Source of the DNA: Luethyella okanaganae
GTDB lineage: Bacteria; Actinomycetota; Actinomycetes; Actinomycetales; Microbacteriaceae
Assembly: GCF_042660285.1 (NCBI RefSeq)
Contig: NZ_JBHSTP010000001.1
Coordinates: forward strand, 1,178,001-1,242,000
Reading direction: 5' to 3'
DNA length: 64,000 nucleotides
The notes under the pieces were generated by a model, which was given only the letters and a program-made list of their open reading frames with translations, was not told the origin of the DNA and searched no databases. Each line of letters opens with the position of its first letter. Position 1 is the first letter of the stretch. Shown here piece by piece: positions 45,712-54,049 of the stretch. Position numbers and translations under genes: made by a program.

Positions 45712-47327
45712 CAGTCGTACCGCGCTTCTGCCCACCACTGCCGGATCCCCGCGTCGGGAGTCTCCCCGGCACCACCGCCCCTCTCGCACACCAGCAGCCA
45801 GGCGATGCCATCGTCGTCGACCACTTGGAACCGGGAGAGCAGGCGTGCGGATGTCGGATCCCACCACCGCTCGACGACGGGCCATGGTCCGGCCCAGGCT
45901 CGCAGCCGACGGTGCTCGTCCTGTTCCCCTGTTGGCGAGAGGACGGCGGGTGTGCCGCTGAGGGTGCCACGCTCGTCGACCTCGATCGGCTTGCCTCGGT
46001 CATCGAGCAGACCGACCGTGTGCCGCTCCTGGAAGACGGTCGCCGGTGCGAGCGCGGGAAGGCTTCCTGGCCACGGTCGTGACTCCGCGAGCACCATCGC
46101 CTCCCGCGGAGGCTCGTCACCCCACGGGACGTGGATCTGCCGTTCGGCCAGCATCCGCCCGCCTCCGACGACCGCGGTGACCACAGCTTCGTGTCCGAGC
46201 ATGCTCTGCACCCGAGTCAGACCATGGTGGACTCGTTCGTCGGGGCCTGAGCCCCAGAGGCCCGCTTCATGGTTGCCCGTCGAGTCGACACGTTCGGGAC
46301 TCACACGCACCTGCGTCACACCCGAACCCAGGCTGCGCTCGGTGCTTCCGCTGCCCTGCAGTTGCCAGCGCACGCGATCGATGACGTCTGCGGCCGTGAA
46401 CCAGTGCGGATGCCGCCAACTGCGTTCCGAGCTCTCGCCGGATTCTGTGCGCACCTCCACCCGCACCGTCGTGCAGACGAGACGCGAGCGGGTCAGCGCC
46501 TCGATGAATTCGTCGGCAGAGGTCCGGAACCCGAAGGTCACCTGGTCGATGCGGTCGAGTGCCGGTTCGAACACGGCGACCGCGTCGAAGTCTTTCGGAG
46601 GGGTGCGGGCCGTGACAGTCCGACCGTCGTGTCCGCCGGCGATGGCGTGCGCGTGCGCACCCTCCGCTCCGAAACGGCGCTGCACATCGGCGGCGGGGAG
46701 TGCGGCGAAGTCCCCGAGCACATGCACGCCGAGGCGATGCAGCAGCGTGGCATGTCGCTCGTCGAGGAGGATGTCCAGGGGCAAGGGAGCGAGGAAAGCA
46801 GACGACTCACCGCTTGGCACGATGCGAACGTGAGCGGAACCCGGTCGATGGCCAGCGCTCCGTGCGGCATGCTCGGCGGCGAATGGACCGTCTGCGACAC
46901 CGGCCCGCGCATCGGGCACCCCGAGTTGCTCGAGGCAGCGCAACAGGGCTTCCGCCGCCTGCTGCTCACCGCCGTAGTAACGGGCAGGGCCGCGCGCCCG
47001 GATCGCGCACGTTCCCGGCTGCAAGAGTTGGACTCCGGGAACGAGTTGTTCGATTCGCGCGACGACCGGCTCGAACGCACGGCCGTCGTGCACGGGATCG
47101 TAGGGGAGCAGAAGAAGCTCGGCGCAGCGGAACTGCGCCTCGCGGAGCTTCAGTCCGCGCCGCACTCCTTCCCGCCGTGCAGCGGGGGAGCAGGCGAAGA
47201 CGAGGCCGTTCTCGACGAGAGCGACAGGCAACTCCGCGTCGAGCCCTGTGGCCTGCATCGCCGCGACGACCGGCCAGTCCGGGCACCAGAGCACGATCGT
47301 GCGGGTGAGAGGCTCCGAGAGGGACAT
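45711..47327 (-). CDS. imuB: ImuB, Y-family polymerase-like mutasome subunit
   Basis: 538 aa. Y-family fold, but the first catalytic block is replaced by LWCPDWPVVAA and the Ser-x-Asp-Glu block is not found near residue 100 (GTCAIRARGPARYYGG instead), so it is not a polymerase by itself, as known for ImuB. HhH-like region LLHRLGVHVLGDFAALP follows. It links the beta clamp, ImuA' and DnaE2. Only 11 nt upstream of its ATG is an SOS half-site that runs into an insertion sequence. Confidence 0.9.
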   Translation of the reverse strand: MSLSEPLTRTIVLWCPDWPVVAAMQATGLDAELPVALVENGLVFACSPAARREGVRRGLKLREAQFRCAELLLLPYDPVHDGRAFEPVVARIEQLVPGVQLLQPGTCAIRARGPARYYGGEQQAAEALLRCLEQLGVPDARAGVADGPFAAEHAARSAGHRPGSAHVRIVPSGESSAFLAPLPLDILLDERHATLLHRLGVHVLGDFAALPAADVQRRFGAEGAHAHAIAGGHDGRTVTARTPPKDFDAVAVFEPALDRIDQVTFGFRTSADEFIEALTRSRLVCTTVRVEVRTESGESSERSWRHPHWFTAADVIDRVRWQLQGSGSTERSLGSGVTQVRVSPERVDSTGNHEAGLWGSGPDERVHHGLTRVQSMLGHEAVVTAVVGGGRMLAERQIHVPWGDEPPREAMVLAESRPWPGSLPALAPATVFQERHTVGLLDDRGKPIEVDERGTLSGTPAVLSPTGEQDEHRRLRAWAGPWPVVERWWDPTSARLLSRFQVVDDDGIAWLLVCERGGGAGETPDAGIRQWWAEARYD

Positions 47328-47337
47328 ACGTCAATAT

Positions 47338-47342
47338 TCGAA
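47338..47342. promoter_or_regulatory. Left half of an interrupted SOS box upstream of imuB
   Basis: TCGAA at 47338-47342; the 6-nt spacer runs to 47348 and the IS end (TTCTG) takes the place of TTCGA. The opposite half-site TTCGA is at 49585-49589, beyond the IS. Together they match the TCGAA-N6-TTCGA pattern of the box in front of imuA. Confidence 0.5.
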
Positions 47343-47348
47343 CATAGT

Positions 47349-47373
47349 TTCTGGGTATCTGTCTAGGTGAAGT
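47349..47373. repeat. Left terminal inverted repeat of the IS
   Basis: 25 bp, outer end TTCTGGG, one mismatch (C versus T at the 15th base) to the right end. Confidence 0.88.
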
Positions 47374-47384
47374 AGTCTTGTCTC

Positions 47385-48362
47385 GTGATCGAATCTGCCC
47401 ATCCCGTCGGTGGTGTTGACTATCCGCGGACGTTTCAGGAGCTGCGTGAGTGGTTCCCGGATGATGCGGCGTGCCTGGCGTATCTGGCGCGGTTGCGGTG
47501 GCCGGATGGGTTCGTCTGCCCCGAGTGCCAGGGTCGGTCGTTCTGGCTCACGGGCGCGGGCTTGTGGATGTGCCGTGCCTGTTCGCGGCGCACGTCGGTG
47601 ACCGCGGGCACGATCTTCCACCGGACCCGGACACCCTTGTCGACGTGGTTCGCGGCGGTCTGGTTCGTGGCGTCGCAGAAGAACGGGATGTCCGCGCAGA
47701 GCCTGCACCGAGTGCTCGGCCTGAAATCGTACGAGACCGCATGGGCGTGGATGCACAAGCTCCGTCGCGCGATGGTGCGCCCGGAACGGGATCTGCTCCA
47801 TGGCGTCGTCGAGGTGGACGAGACCTTCATCGGCGGTGTCAGTGTTGGGCATAACGGGGCGAGCTCGGGCAAGGCCGTCGTAATGGTCGCGGTCGAGAAG
47901 CCTGGCCCGGGCCGCAAGCTCGGACGGATCCGGCTCGGGCTCGCGGCCCGGCCCGACACTCTCGGGCTCGTCGCCTTCGCGCAGAACACCGTCGCCGAAG
48001 GATCGACCATCCATACCGACGGCGCCCGCATGATGCGCCGGCTCGGCGAGCTGGGCTACACCCACGAGTACGCCACCGGATACAACGCCCCCGACCCGAG
48101 CGCGGTGCTGCCCGGCGTGCATCTGACGGCGTCACTACTGAAACGCTGGCTGACCGGCACACTGCACTACGGCGTCGCCGAGCACCAGCTGCCCTACTAC
48201 CTCGACGAGTTCACGTTCCGGTTCAACCGCCGCGACGCGACCAGCCGCGGACTGCTCTTCTACCAGCTGCTCCAGCAAGCCGTGCAGACTGACCCGCACC
48301 CGCTCCAAGATCTCCTTGATCCCGAATCGAACCCGTATTTCACGACTTCTGCCTGGGGTTGA
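47385..48362 (+). CDS. IS1595-family transposase
   Basis: 325 aa from GTG 47385, 11 nt inside the left repeat. N-terminal zinc ribbon with CPEC (45-48) and CRAC (63-66), then the ISXO2-like DDE domain: VDETFIGG near residue 144, HTDG near 211, and YLDEFTFRFNRR near 272 with the third acidic residue. Length normal and uninterrupted, so the element may still move. Confidence 0.95.
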   Translation: MIESAHPVGGVDYPRTFQELREWFPDDAACLAYLARLRWPDGFVCPECQGRSFWLTGAGLWMCRACSRRTSVTAGTIFHRTRTPLSTWFAAVWFVASQKNGMSAQSLHRVLGLKSYETAWAWMHKLRRAMVRPERDLLHGVVEVDETFIGGVSVGHNGASSGKAVVMVAVEKPGPGRKLGRIRLGLAARPDTLGLVAFAQNTVAEGSTIHTDGARMMRRLGELGYTHEYATGYNAPDPSAVLPGVHLTASLLKRWLTGTLHYGVAEHQLPYYLDEFTFRFNRRDATSRGLLFYQLLQQAVQTDPHPLQDLLDPESNPYFTTSAWG

Positions 48363-48449
48363 CGGGAAGTCGAGCGGGCTGGGCCCCTCGACCAGGGATT
48401 CTTTCCACAGTCTCTAGCGACGGCTCGAAGGGGCGCTGCGCGCGCAATA

Positions 48450-48472
48450 GGGCCGAGTTGCATCCTCGGCCC
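48450..48472. terminator. Hairpin between transposase and cargo gene
   Basis: GGGCCGAG (48450-48457) and CTCGGCCC (48465-48472), perfect 8-bp stem and 7-nt loop between convergent genes. Confidence 0.5.
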
Positions 48473-48494
48473 CTGCTGCGCGTCGAATCAGATG

Positions 48495-48836
48495 CTAGAC
48501 GTCCACTTCGATCCACCTCTGTGGTTCAGTTCCCGTTCGCTGGAGTTGCAAGAGAACGCGGTAGTCCGAGCCGAGGTCGGCTGCCACGCGTCCCGCGATA
48601 GCTCGACCAATCTCGTTGTAGCGCACGACGTTCTCGTTGCTGTCCCACTCATCGACCCGCTGCGCGTCGTAATGCTCGCGATAGAAGCGGGTCCAATCCA
48701 GCAACTCACCCGCCAGAGCTTCCGAAATGGGCTGTTGTTTGCGGTCGTCTGCGACTTCACTCTGAAACCACAGTGGCCACTTCATCGGCCCATCATTGAA
48801 GAGGCGGACGGTCGCGCGCTGAGGCGAACTATTCAC
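48495..48836 (-). CDS. Hypothetical protein, IS cargo 1
   Basis: 113 aa from a likely GTG at 48836 (a longer frame begins at 48941 inside the neighbour). Acidic protein with RLFNDGPMKWPLWFQSE at the N-terminus and DLGSDYRVLLQLQRTG near the end. It resembles a type of small actinobacterial hypothetical protein with a WRV-type C-terminus, which I know without a function. Lies inside the IS boundaries. Confidence 0.6.
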   Translation of the reverse strand: MNSSPQRATVRLFNDGPMKWPLWFQSEVADDRKQQPISEALAGELLDWTRFYREHYDAQRVDEWDSNENVVRYNEIGRAIAGRVAADLGSDYRVLLQLQRTGTEPQRWIEVDV

Positions 48837-48852
48837 CGCAGCTCCTATCGTC

Positions 48853-49287
48853 TTAGCATCCTGGATTGGTGGAGGGGATGGCGGTGACCAACCGGTCATC
48901 GGTGATCGACCAGGAGTACGTCGGGAAGAAGCTGTAAACAAACGACTGGGTGTTGAGGTTGTACATATCGATCTGAGTGGTCATACAGACCTTCCCGTTG
49001 GTGGGACCCGAGTTCGAGTAGGGATAGTCGAGCGACATTGTTGCGCCCCACCACATCAGATCGTCCCAAGGGTCGGTGTTTGCGCCCGGTGTTGCCTGGG
49101 TAATTCGACCCTTCCACTGGTCCATCTTGCCGTCGCGGATGTGGAACCAACCAGAAGTACCGCTGATGCCGCATTTCAGCTTCATGGTCTTCTTCACCCC
49201 GTCCCACCACAATGGATAGTCGATGATGACCCAGCTGGCATTGTTGAAGGTGTGGCATTGAGCCCAGTCGACCGGATCAAGAAGCAT
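48853..49287 (-). CDS. Hypothetical protein, IS cargo 2, probably N-terminally truncated
   Basis: 144 aa from ATG 49287. The frame is open upstream to a stop at 49387-49389 and that stretch reads like protein (WYAVNPATGDVFVPGETDIW), so the true N-terminus seems lost. Aromatic-rich, with PLWWDGVKKTMKL, DLMWWGATMSLDYPY and a few cysteines, suggestive of an exported beta-protein. Base composition is lower in GC than the flanks. The 8-bp tandem repeat lies exactly at the break. Family unknown. Confidence 0.5.
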   Translation of the reverse strand: MLLDPVDWAQCHTFNNASWVIIDYPLWWDGVKKTMKLKCGISGTSGWFHIRDGKMDQWKGRITQATPGANTDPWDDLMWWGATMSLDYPYSNSGPTNGKVCMTTQIDMYNLNTQSFVYSFFPTYSWSITDDRLVTAIPSTNPGC

Positions 49288-49390
49288 CGGTCCGACCGCG
49301 CCAGACGGCTCGCCGACCCAAATGTCGGTTTCTCCCGGAACGAAAACGTCTCCCGTCGCGGGATTGACTGCGTACCAGCCGCCACTTCAT

Positions 49391-49430
49391 CCTGGTCACC
49401 TGGTCACCTGGTCACCTGGTCACCTAGTCA
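49391..49430. repeat. Tandem array of five 8-bp units
   Basis: Four perfect copies of CCTGGTCA followed by one with a single change (CCTAGTCA). Units of 8 bp shift the frame when the copy number changes. It adjoins the upstream edge of the open frame of cargo gene 2. Confidence 0.9.
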
Positions 49431-49551
49431 CCCTGGAGCCGTGCAAGTCGGTTCTTTGGCGGGCAAACGCGTCCGCTCGTTACAGCCGCAGCGTTTCGTG
49501 CGCACCCGAAAGCCTGTGCATGCGGCTACCGAGGTGCCGCGATCTAAGCTC

Positions 49552-49576
49552 ACTTCACCTAAACAGATACCCAGAA
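49552..49576. repeat. Right terminal inverted repeat of the IS
   Basis: Inverse complement of the left end with one mismatch. Followed by TATATA and the half-site TTCGAA. Confidence 0.88.
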
Positions 49577-49666
49577 TATATATATTCGAATCATTCAACC
49601 GTGCCAAGGTTTGCCGATTGCCCCATGCGCACCATGTCGAGAGGATCGCGGCGCGGGTGACGGGGA

Positions 49667-50506
49667 TCAGACCGCCTCCGGCCTCGCGCGCGATTTCGCG
49701 GGGTGTTGCACGAGGTCGCCGTCTCCTCGTGAGCCGGCCGAGGACTCTCGTGCCAGGAAGGTGCCGAGTTCGGCGATCGTGCTCATGAGCGGGGCAGGGA
49801 AGACCACCACGGTGTTCTTGTCGACGCCGATCTCGACGAGACTCTGCAGATTGCGCAGTTGAAGCGCGATCGGGTGCGCCATCATGGTATCCGACGCGTC
49901 ACCGAGTGCCGCGGCCGCGAGCGCCTCGCCCTCGGCGTTGATGATCTTCGCGCGCTTCTCGCGCTCGGCCTCGGCCTGCTTGGCCATCGCCCGCTTCATC
50001 GAGTCGGGCAGCAGGATGTCCTTCAACTCGACGAGCGTCACTTCGACACCCCAGTCGAGGGTGCGGGCATCCAGGATCTCCCGAATGTTCAGGTTGAGCG
50101 CCTCCGTCTCGGCGAGCGTCTCATCGAGAGTGTGCTGGCCGACGACCTTGCGCAGAGTGGTCTGGGCGATTTGGTCGATAGCCGAGTTCACGTTCTCGAT
50201 GGCGACGACCGACTTGACGGGGTCGACGATGCGGTAATAGGCGACAGCGGAGACCCCGACGCTGACGTTGTCTCGCGTGATGATGCCCTGCGACTGGATG
50301 GGCAGGGTCACGATCCGTAGCGACACCCTGTGGAGCACGTCCGCTATCGGGATGATGAACCGCAGCCCGGGCGACTTGGTCGTGTACAGTCGCCCGAATC
50401 GCAGAATGACGCCTCGCTCGTACTGCTTGACGACCTTCACCGCCGCGGTCAGGAGGATCACGAGCAGAATGAGAACGACGATGAGAATGGTGATTTGAAT
50501 GGCCAT
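49667..50506 (-). CDS. Slipin (SPFH/band 7) membrane protein
   Basis: 279 aa. N-terminal membrane anchor (ILIVVLILLVILLTAAV), SPFH domain with YERGVILRFGR and RITRDNVSVGVSAVAYYRI-like VITRDN core, then a coiled helical region AEAEREKRAKIINAEGEA. Slipins scaffold membrane microdomains. No NfeD partner is seen next to it. It sits between imuA and the IS on the same strand; a link to DNA repair is not implied. Confidence 0.92.
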   Translation of the reverse strand: MAIQITILIVVLILLVILLTAAVKVVKQYERGVILRFGRLYTTKSPGLRFIIPIADVLHRVSLRIVTLPIQSQGIITRDNVSVGVSAVAYYRIVDPVKSVVAIENVNSAIDQIAQTTLRKVVGQHTLDETLAETEALNLNIREILDARTLDWGVEVTLVELKDILLPDSMKRAMAKQAEAEREKRAKIINAEGEALAAAALGDASDTMMAHPIALQLRNLQSLVEIGVDKNTVVVFPAPLMSTIAELGTFLARESSAGSRGDGDLVQHPAKSRARPEAV

Positions 50507-50629
50507 AAGAGATTCATCTCCAAGACGCCGACCGACATGGTCGTACCGTCTTCGTTAATTGTCCCTCCGTTGCACGGCGTGCGCCAGCGATTACGAACAT
50601 GCATCGGCGGCTGCGCGAGGCACGCACTG

Positions 50630-51409
50630 TCAGGCCGTGGCGGCACCCGCCTGGGCATGCGACGCCAGGGCATCCCCGTTGCTCGCTCGAAAGCCCTGAG
50701 TGGTGTCCGGCAGCCACAGGCGTGCGCTGCGCGGCCTGTCGAGACCGAGGCGTCCGGTCGCCGTCACGGTGACCTCTCGCCCGGTGAGGTAGCCGTGACC
50801 GGAACCGAGACCTGTCCATTCGCTTTCGCTCACACTCAGCTTCGCCTCGCTCTGTGGCCAGTCTCCGAGCACCACGAGCGCCGCGCCGCGCTGGCGCAGG
50901 CGGGCGCCGAGGCGTGCGGCCTCCGCGTCGCTCGCGCGTCGCGGTGGCCGCACGACGACGACGGTGAGCACGTCGACGAGGGCAGCCGTGGCGGCCAGCC
51001 ACTGCTCGCCGGGGTGAGGGACGAGTGCGAGCCGTTCGAGATCGATGCCGAACCGGGCCGCGGCCTCTGCCCCGAAGTCCGGAACGCCGACCACACCGCA
51101 CCATGCCCCATTCGAGGACGGAGCCACCAGCATCGCCATGGCCAGCGTCACCGAGCCGTCGATCGAGTAGCTGCAACCCTGCCGCAGTGCGCCACCGGGC
51201 AGCACACCCGCAATGGCGGGCAGGGTCGGCAGGGCCCTGGCGTCGAGTCTGCTCGTCTGCATGCCCCGGATGCGGGCTTGCAGTTCCCGCACATCCGGCG
51301 AGGCCGACGCTCTTCGCCGAGCCGATGCCGGAGCCGTCGTCGCGACCGCGCGCGATGACGGCTCGGTTGAGTCGCCACCGGGGGAGAGCGCGACAACGTG
51401 CATGGACAT
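50630..51409 (-). CDS. imuA: ImuA'-like RecA-fold mutasome protein
   Basis: 259 aa from ATG 51409 (51403 also possible). RecA-like core without a complete Walker A (PGGALRQGCSYSIDG), with GVVGVPDFGAEAAARFGID near residue 105 and VVVVRPPRRASDAEAARL near 150, as in actinobacterial ImuA'. In mycobacteria it interacts with ImuB and DnaE2. Here it is about 3.3 kb upstream of imuB, separated by slipin and the IS, and has its own SOS box. Confidence 0.8.
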   Translation of the reverse strand: MSMHVVALSPGGDSTEPSSRAVATTAPASARRRASASPDVRELQARIRGMQTSRLDARALPTLPAIAGVLPGGALRQGCSYSIDGSVTLAMAMLVAPSSNGAWCGVVGVPDFGAEAAARFGIDLERLALVPHPGEQWLAATAALVDVLTVVVVRPPRRASDAEAARLGARLRQRGAALVVLGDWPQSEAKLSVSESEWTGLGSGHGYLTGREVTVTATGRLGLDRPRSARLWLPDTTQGFRASNGDALASHAQAGAATA

Positions 51410-51419
51410 GAATCCATAT

Positions 51420-51435
51420 TCGAATATATCTTCGA
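51420..51435. promoter_or_regulatory. LexA (SOS) box upstream of imuA
   Basis: TCGAATATATCTTCGA, differing at two symmetric positions from the actinobacterial consensus TCGAAC-N4-GTTCGA, 11 nt before the imuA start. Confidence 0.75.
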
Positions 51436-51534
51436 TAAAATCAATCGGAGCAGGCTCCGCCCGTCCATGACGACGGGCATCACCGTGTCCCGACGCGGAT
51501 TGCCGAACCCGCCAAGGCCATAAATAATCTAAGG

Positions 51535-52440
51535 ATGTCCGAGTGGTCGCCGTACACAGACGCCTATGCGGTGCTCGGGGTCCCGGCATCCGCATCGCAA
51601 GACGAGTTGCGGCGCGCCTACCGGCTGCTCCTGCGCACGACCCACCCGGACATGGGCGGGGAGACGGCGCGGTTCCAGCTCTTGCTGCTGGCATGGGAAC
51701 GACTCGGTGAACCGGAGCGGCGTACCCGCTACGACCGTGCGGGTCCGGCGAGCCGCGCTCCTCGGCATGCGGCATCGCCCCCGCCTCCCCGCGCCCATGG
51801 TTATGGACGTCCCGGCGGATTCGCCAGGGAGCAGTATCTCGCGGGTGTGCGCCGTCGGCTCGGGGTTCCCGCGCTTCCCCCCAACCCGTACAGCAGAGAG
51901 ATCGCCAGAGCCATGCCCGCTGAGATCCAGGACTGGCTGCTGCGCGCCCGGGCAGAGGAACGTACCGCACTGGTCCTCGGCTCACTCGATCAGGGCTTCA
52001 CGTTCTGGAACGATGCGGCCGTGGTCGGCACCGGTGACAAGATCGACCATGTCGTGCTCGGTCCGGCCGGCCTCTTCGCGGTTCAGACGACGACATGGAA
52101 GCCTCCCGTGCTCGTGCGGCATGGCGACCTCGTCATCGACGACGGCATCACCCGTGTCGAACGGCCGGTGCGTGAGTTCCGCCGCCGAGCAGAGGCGTTC
52201 ACCGCGGGCGTCGGCATACGATTCACGGCCATCGTGATCGTGCTCGCCGACGATCCATCGATCGCCCAGGAGGTCGAGACCGTTCGCGACCGTGCGACCC
52301 CGGTGCTGCTCGTACCCCGCTCCCGTCTCGCTTTCGTGCTCGGCACCGGGCTACCGGGGCTCGCGCCGAGCACCGATGACGCACTGCACGAGGCTCAGCT
52401 GATGCTGCGGCAACGGATCGTCTTCGCCCAGAGGCGATGA
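51535..52440 (+). CDS. J-domain protein with C-terminal NERD domain
   Basis: 301 aa. Residues 5-65 are a DnaJ J-domain (DAYAVLGVPASASQDELRRA, HPD motif in TTHPDMGG). A flexible Pro/Arg linker follows, then about residues 130-230 form a nuclease-related domain (EERTALVLGSLDQG, KIDHVVLGPAGLFAVQT). It may bring Hsp70 to a nucleic-acid substrate. A strong terminator follows. Confidence 0.85.
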   Translation: MSEWSPYTDAYAVLGVPASASQDELRRAYRLLLRTTHPDMGGETARFQLLLLAWERLGEPERRTRYDRAGPASRAPRHAASPPPPRAHGYGRPGGFAREQYLAGVRRRLGVPALPPNPYSREIARAMPAEIQDWLLRARAEERTALVLGSLDQGFTFWNDAAVVGTGDKIDHVVLGPAGLFAVQTTTWKPPVLVRHGDLVIDDGITRVERPVREFRRRAEAFTAGVGIRFTAIVIVLADDPSIAQEVETVRDRATPVLLVPRSRLAFVLGTGLPGLAPSTDDALHEAQLMLRQRIVFAQRR

Positions 52441-52473
52441 AAAAGAGCCGGATCTCTCGATCCGGCTCTTTCA
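52441..52473 (+). terminator. Strong intrinsic terminator
   Basis: AAAGAGCCGGATC (52442-52454) pairs with GATCCGGCTCTTT (52459-52471) with a 4-nt loop; starts right after the stop codon. Confidence 0.85.
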
Positions 52474-52507
52474 CCGTGTCATGGACACGGACTGTCTCAA
52501 CACAGTG

Positions 52508-52591
52508 TGCGCGAGGGGGGACTTGAACCCCCACGCCCGTTAGGGCACTAGCACCTCAAGCTAGCGCGTCTGCCATTTCCGCCACCCGCGC
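52508..52591 (-). tRNA. tRNA-Leu (anticodon GAG)
   Basis: Acceptor stem GCGCGGG pairs with CTCGCGC, anticodon stem CTAGC/GCTAG around loop TTGAGGT (anticodon GAG), a long variable arm, and T-arm GGGGGTTCAAGTCCCCC. Class II, 84 nt with discriminator A; CCA is not encoded. Confidence 0.96.
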
Positions 52592-52684
52592 ATGTGTTTT
52601 CGGGATGCGATTCCTCGCGGCCCGAAGTAAGACATTAGCACGAAATATGACGGGCATCCGCGTGGCCGGGTTCATGCCGTCGGG

Positions 52685-52690
52685 TAGCGT
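52685..52690 (+). promoter_or_regulatory. -10 box, leaderless promoter of the peptidase gene
   Basis: TAGCGT ends 6 nt before the ATG at 52697. Confidence 0.4.
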
Positions 52691-52696
52691 GAGTCC

Positions 52697-54028
52697 ATGG
52701 TGCCGACCTCAGGAATCTCCGTGACAGCCGCGACGACGGAGCTCGATGCGACAGCGGTGATCGCGCGAGACCTCATCAGATTCGACACCTCGAACTACGG
52801 CGAAGGTCGCGCCAACAGTGAGACGGAGGCCGCCGAGTATGTTGCGGCACATCTCACGACGCTCGGACTCACCCCCCGGCTCTTCGACGCCGATCCCGGC
52901 CGCACGAGTGTCGTCACCCGTGTGGAGGGGCGCGATCCCGACAAACCCGCCCTCGTGGTGCACGGGCACCTCGACGTCGTGCCTGCCGATCCCGCCAACT
53001 GGAGCGTCGACCCGTTCGAGGGCGTCATCAGGGACGGCCTGCTGTGGGGGCGCGGCGCCGTCGACATGAAGAACATGGACGCGATGATGATCGTATCGCT
53101 GCAGGACATCTTTGCCGCGGGCAAGCAGCCTGAGCGGGATCTCATCGTCGCGTTCTTCGCCGACGAGGAGGCAGGGGGAGTGCAGGGCTCCCACTATCTC
53201 GTGCAGAACCACCCCGAGCTGTTCGAGGGCGCCACCGAGGCGATCAGCGAGGTCGGCGGATACTCGATCGAGCTCGGGGGAAAACGCGCCTACCTGCTTC
53301 AGACGGGCGAGAAGGCCCTCATCTGGGTCAAGCTCGTCGCCCACGGCCGTGCCGCCCATGGCTCGCGCCTCATCCATGACAACGCGATCACGAAGCTCGC
53401 CGAGGCCGTTGCGAGACTCGGACGCCGGGAATGGCCCATCCGGCTCACCGACACCACGACCCAGCTGCTCGAGGAGATCGCACGTATCCTCGACGTCGAC
53501 CCGCAGAAGGTCGGTCCAGACGAACTCGCGCTCGCAACGGGATCCGCGTCCGGATTCATCCAGGCGACGCTGCGCACCACCGCGAACCCGACGGTGCTCA
53601 ACGCCGGCTACAAGCACAATGTCATCCCCGACACGGCGGAGGCGCTCATCGACATCCGCTCTCTTCCCGGCGAGGAGGACGCCGTGCTCGCGGAGGTGCA
53701 GGAGATCGTCGGGCCCGATGTCGAGATCACGGTGATGCACCGCGACATCGGGCTGGAGACGCCGTTCAGCGGCCCTCTCGTCGACGCCGTGACTGCGACC
53801 ATAGAACGGCACGATCCCGGCGCGCCTGTGCTGCCATATCTGCTCTCGGGCGGAACCGACAACAAGGCGTTGAGCCTTCTGGGCATCACAGGCTATGGAT
53901 TTGCTCCACTTCAGCTGCCAAACAACCTGGATTTTCCGGCGATGTTCCATGGTGTCGACGAACGTGTGCCACTTGACGCACTAGTCTTTGGCAGGCGGGT
54001 GCTCACAGACCTGCTGATGAACTACTAG
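52697..54028 (+). CDS. M20/M25/M40 family metallopeptidase
   Basis: 443 aa. Metal ligands in VHGHLDVVP near residue 93, GRGAVDMKNM near 118 with the bridging Asp, and ADEEAGG near 156; the dimerisation lid is around AHGRAAHGSRL. No signal peptide. Likely a cytoplasmic amino-acylase or dipeptidase. Confidence 0.92.
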   Translation: MVPTSGISVTAATTELDATAVIARDLIRFDTSNYGEGRANSETEAAEYVAAHLTTLGLTPRLFDADPGRTSVVTRVEGRDPDKPALVVHGHLDVVPADPANWSVDPFEGVIRDGLLWGRGAVDMKNMDAMMIVSLQDIFAAGKQPERDLIVAFFADEEAGGVQGSHYLVQNHPELFEGATEAISEVGGYSIELGGKRAYLLQTGEKALIWVKLVAHGRAAHGSRLIHDNAITKLAEAVARLGRREWPIRLTDTTTQLLEEIARILDVDPQKVGPDELALATGSASGFIQATLRTTANPTVLNAGYKHNVIPDTAEALIDIRSLPGEEDAVLAEVQEIVGPDVEITVMHRDIGLETPFSGPLVDAVTATIERHDPGAPVLPYLLSGGTDNKALSLLGITGYGFAPLQLPNNLDFPAMFHGVDERVPLDALVFGRRVLTDLLMNY

Positions 54029-54049
54029 CCGCAGGAGAGCGACCCGCCA

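Larger units (their letters stand above)
47349..49576. mobile_element. IS1595-family insertion element with two cargo genes
   Basis: Bounded by 25-bp inverted repeats, 47349-47373 and 49552-49576, with one mismatch; both begin TTCTGGGTATCTGT or TTCTGGGTATCTGTT read inward. It contains one transposase and two opposite-strand genes, 2228 bp in all. The usual 8-bp target duplication of the family is not evident. Cargo-bearing members of the IS1595 family are known. Confidence 0.85.

Noticed and set aside
43024..46833. 1269-codon open frame on the plus strand
   Set aside because: It lies antisense to dnaE2 and imuB, has the arginine/glycine/alanine-rich composition of a GC-bias shadow, and shows no domain.
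49391..49430. CRISPR-like repeats
   Set aside because: Units are 8 bp and contiguous, without spacers; no cas genes are present.
47341..49584. Target-site duplication of the IS
   Set aside because: The 8-nt flanks AACATAGT and TATATATA do not match well enough to be called a duplication.
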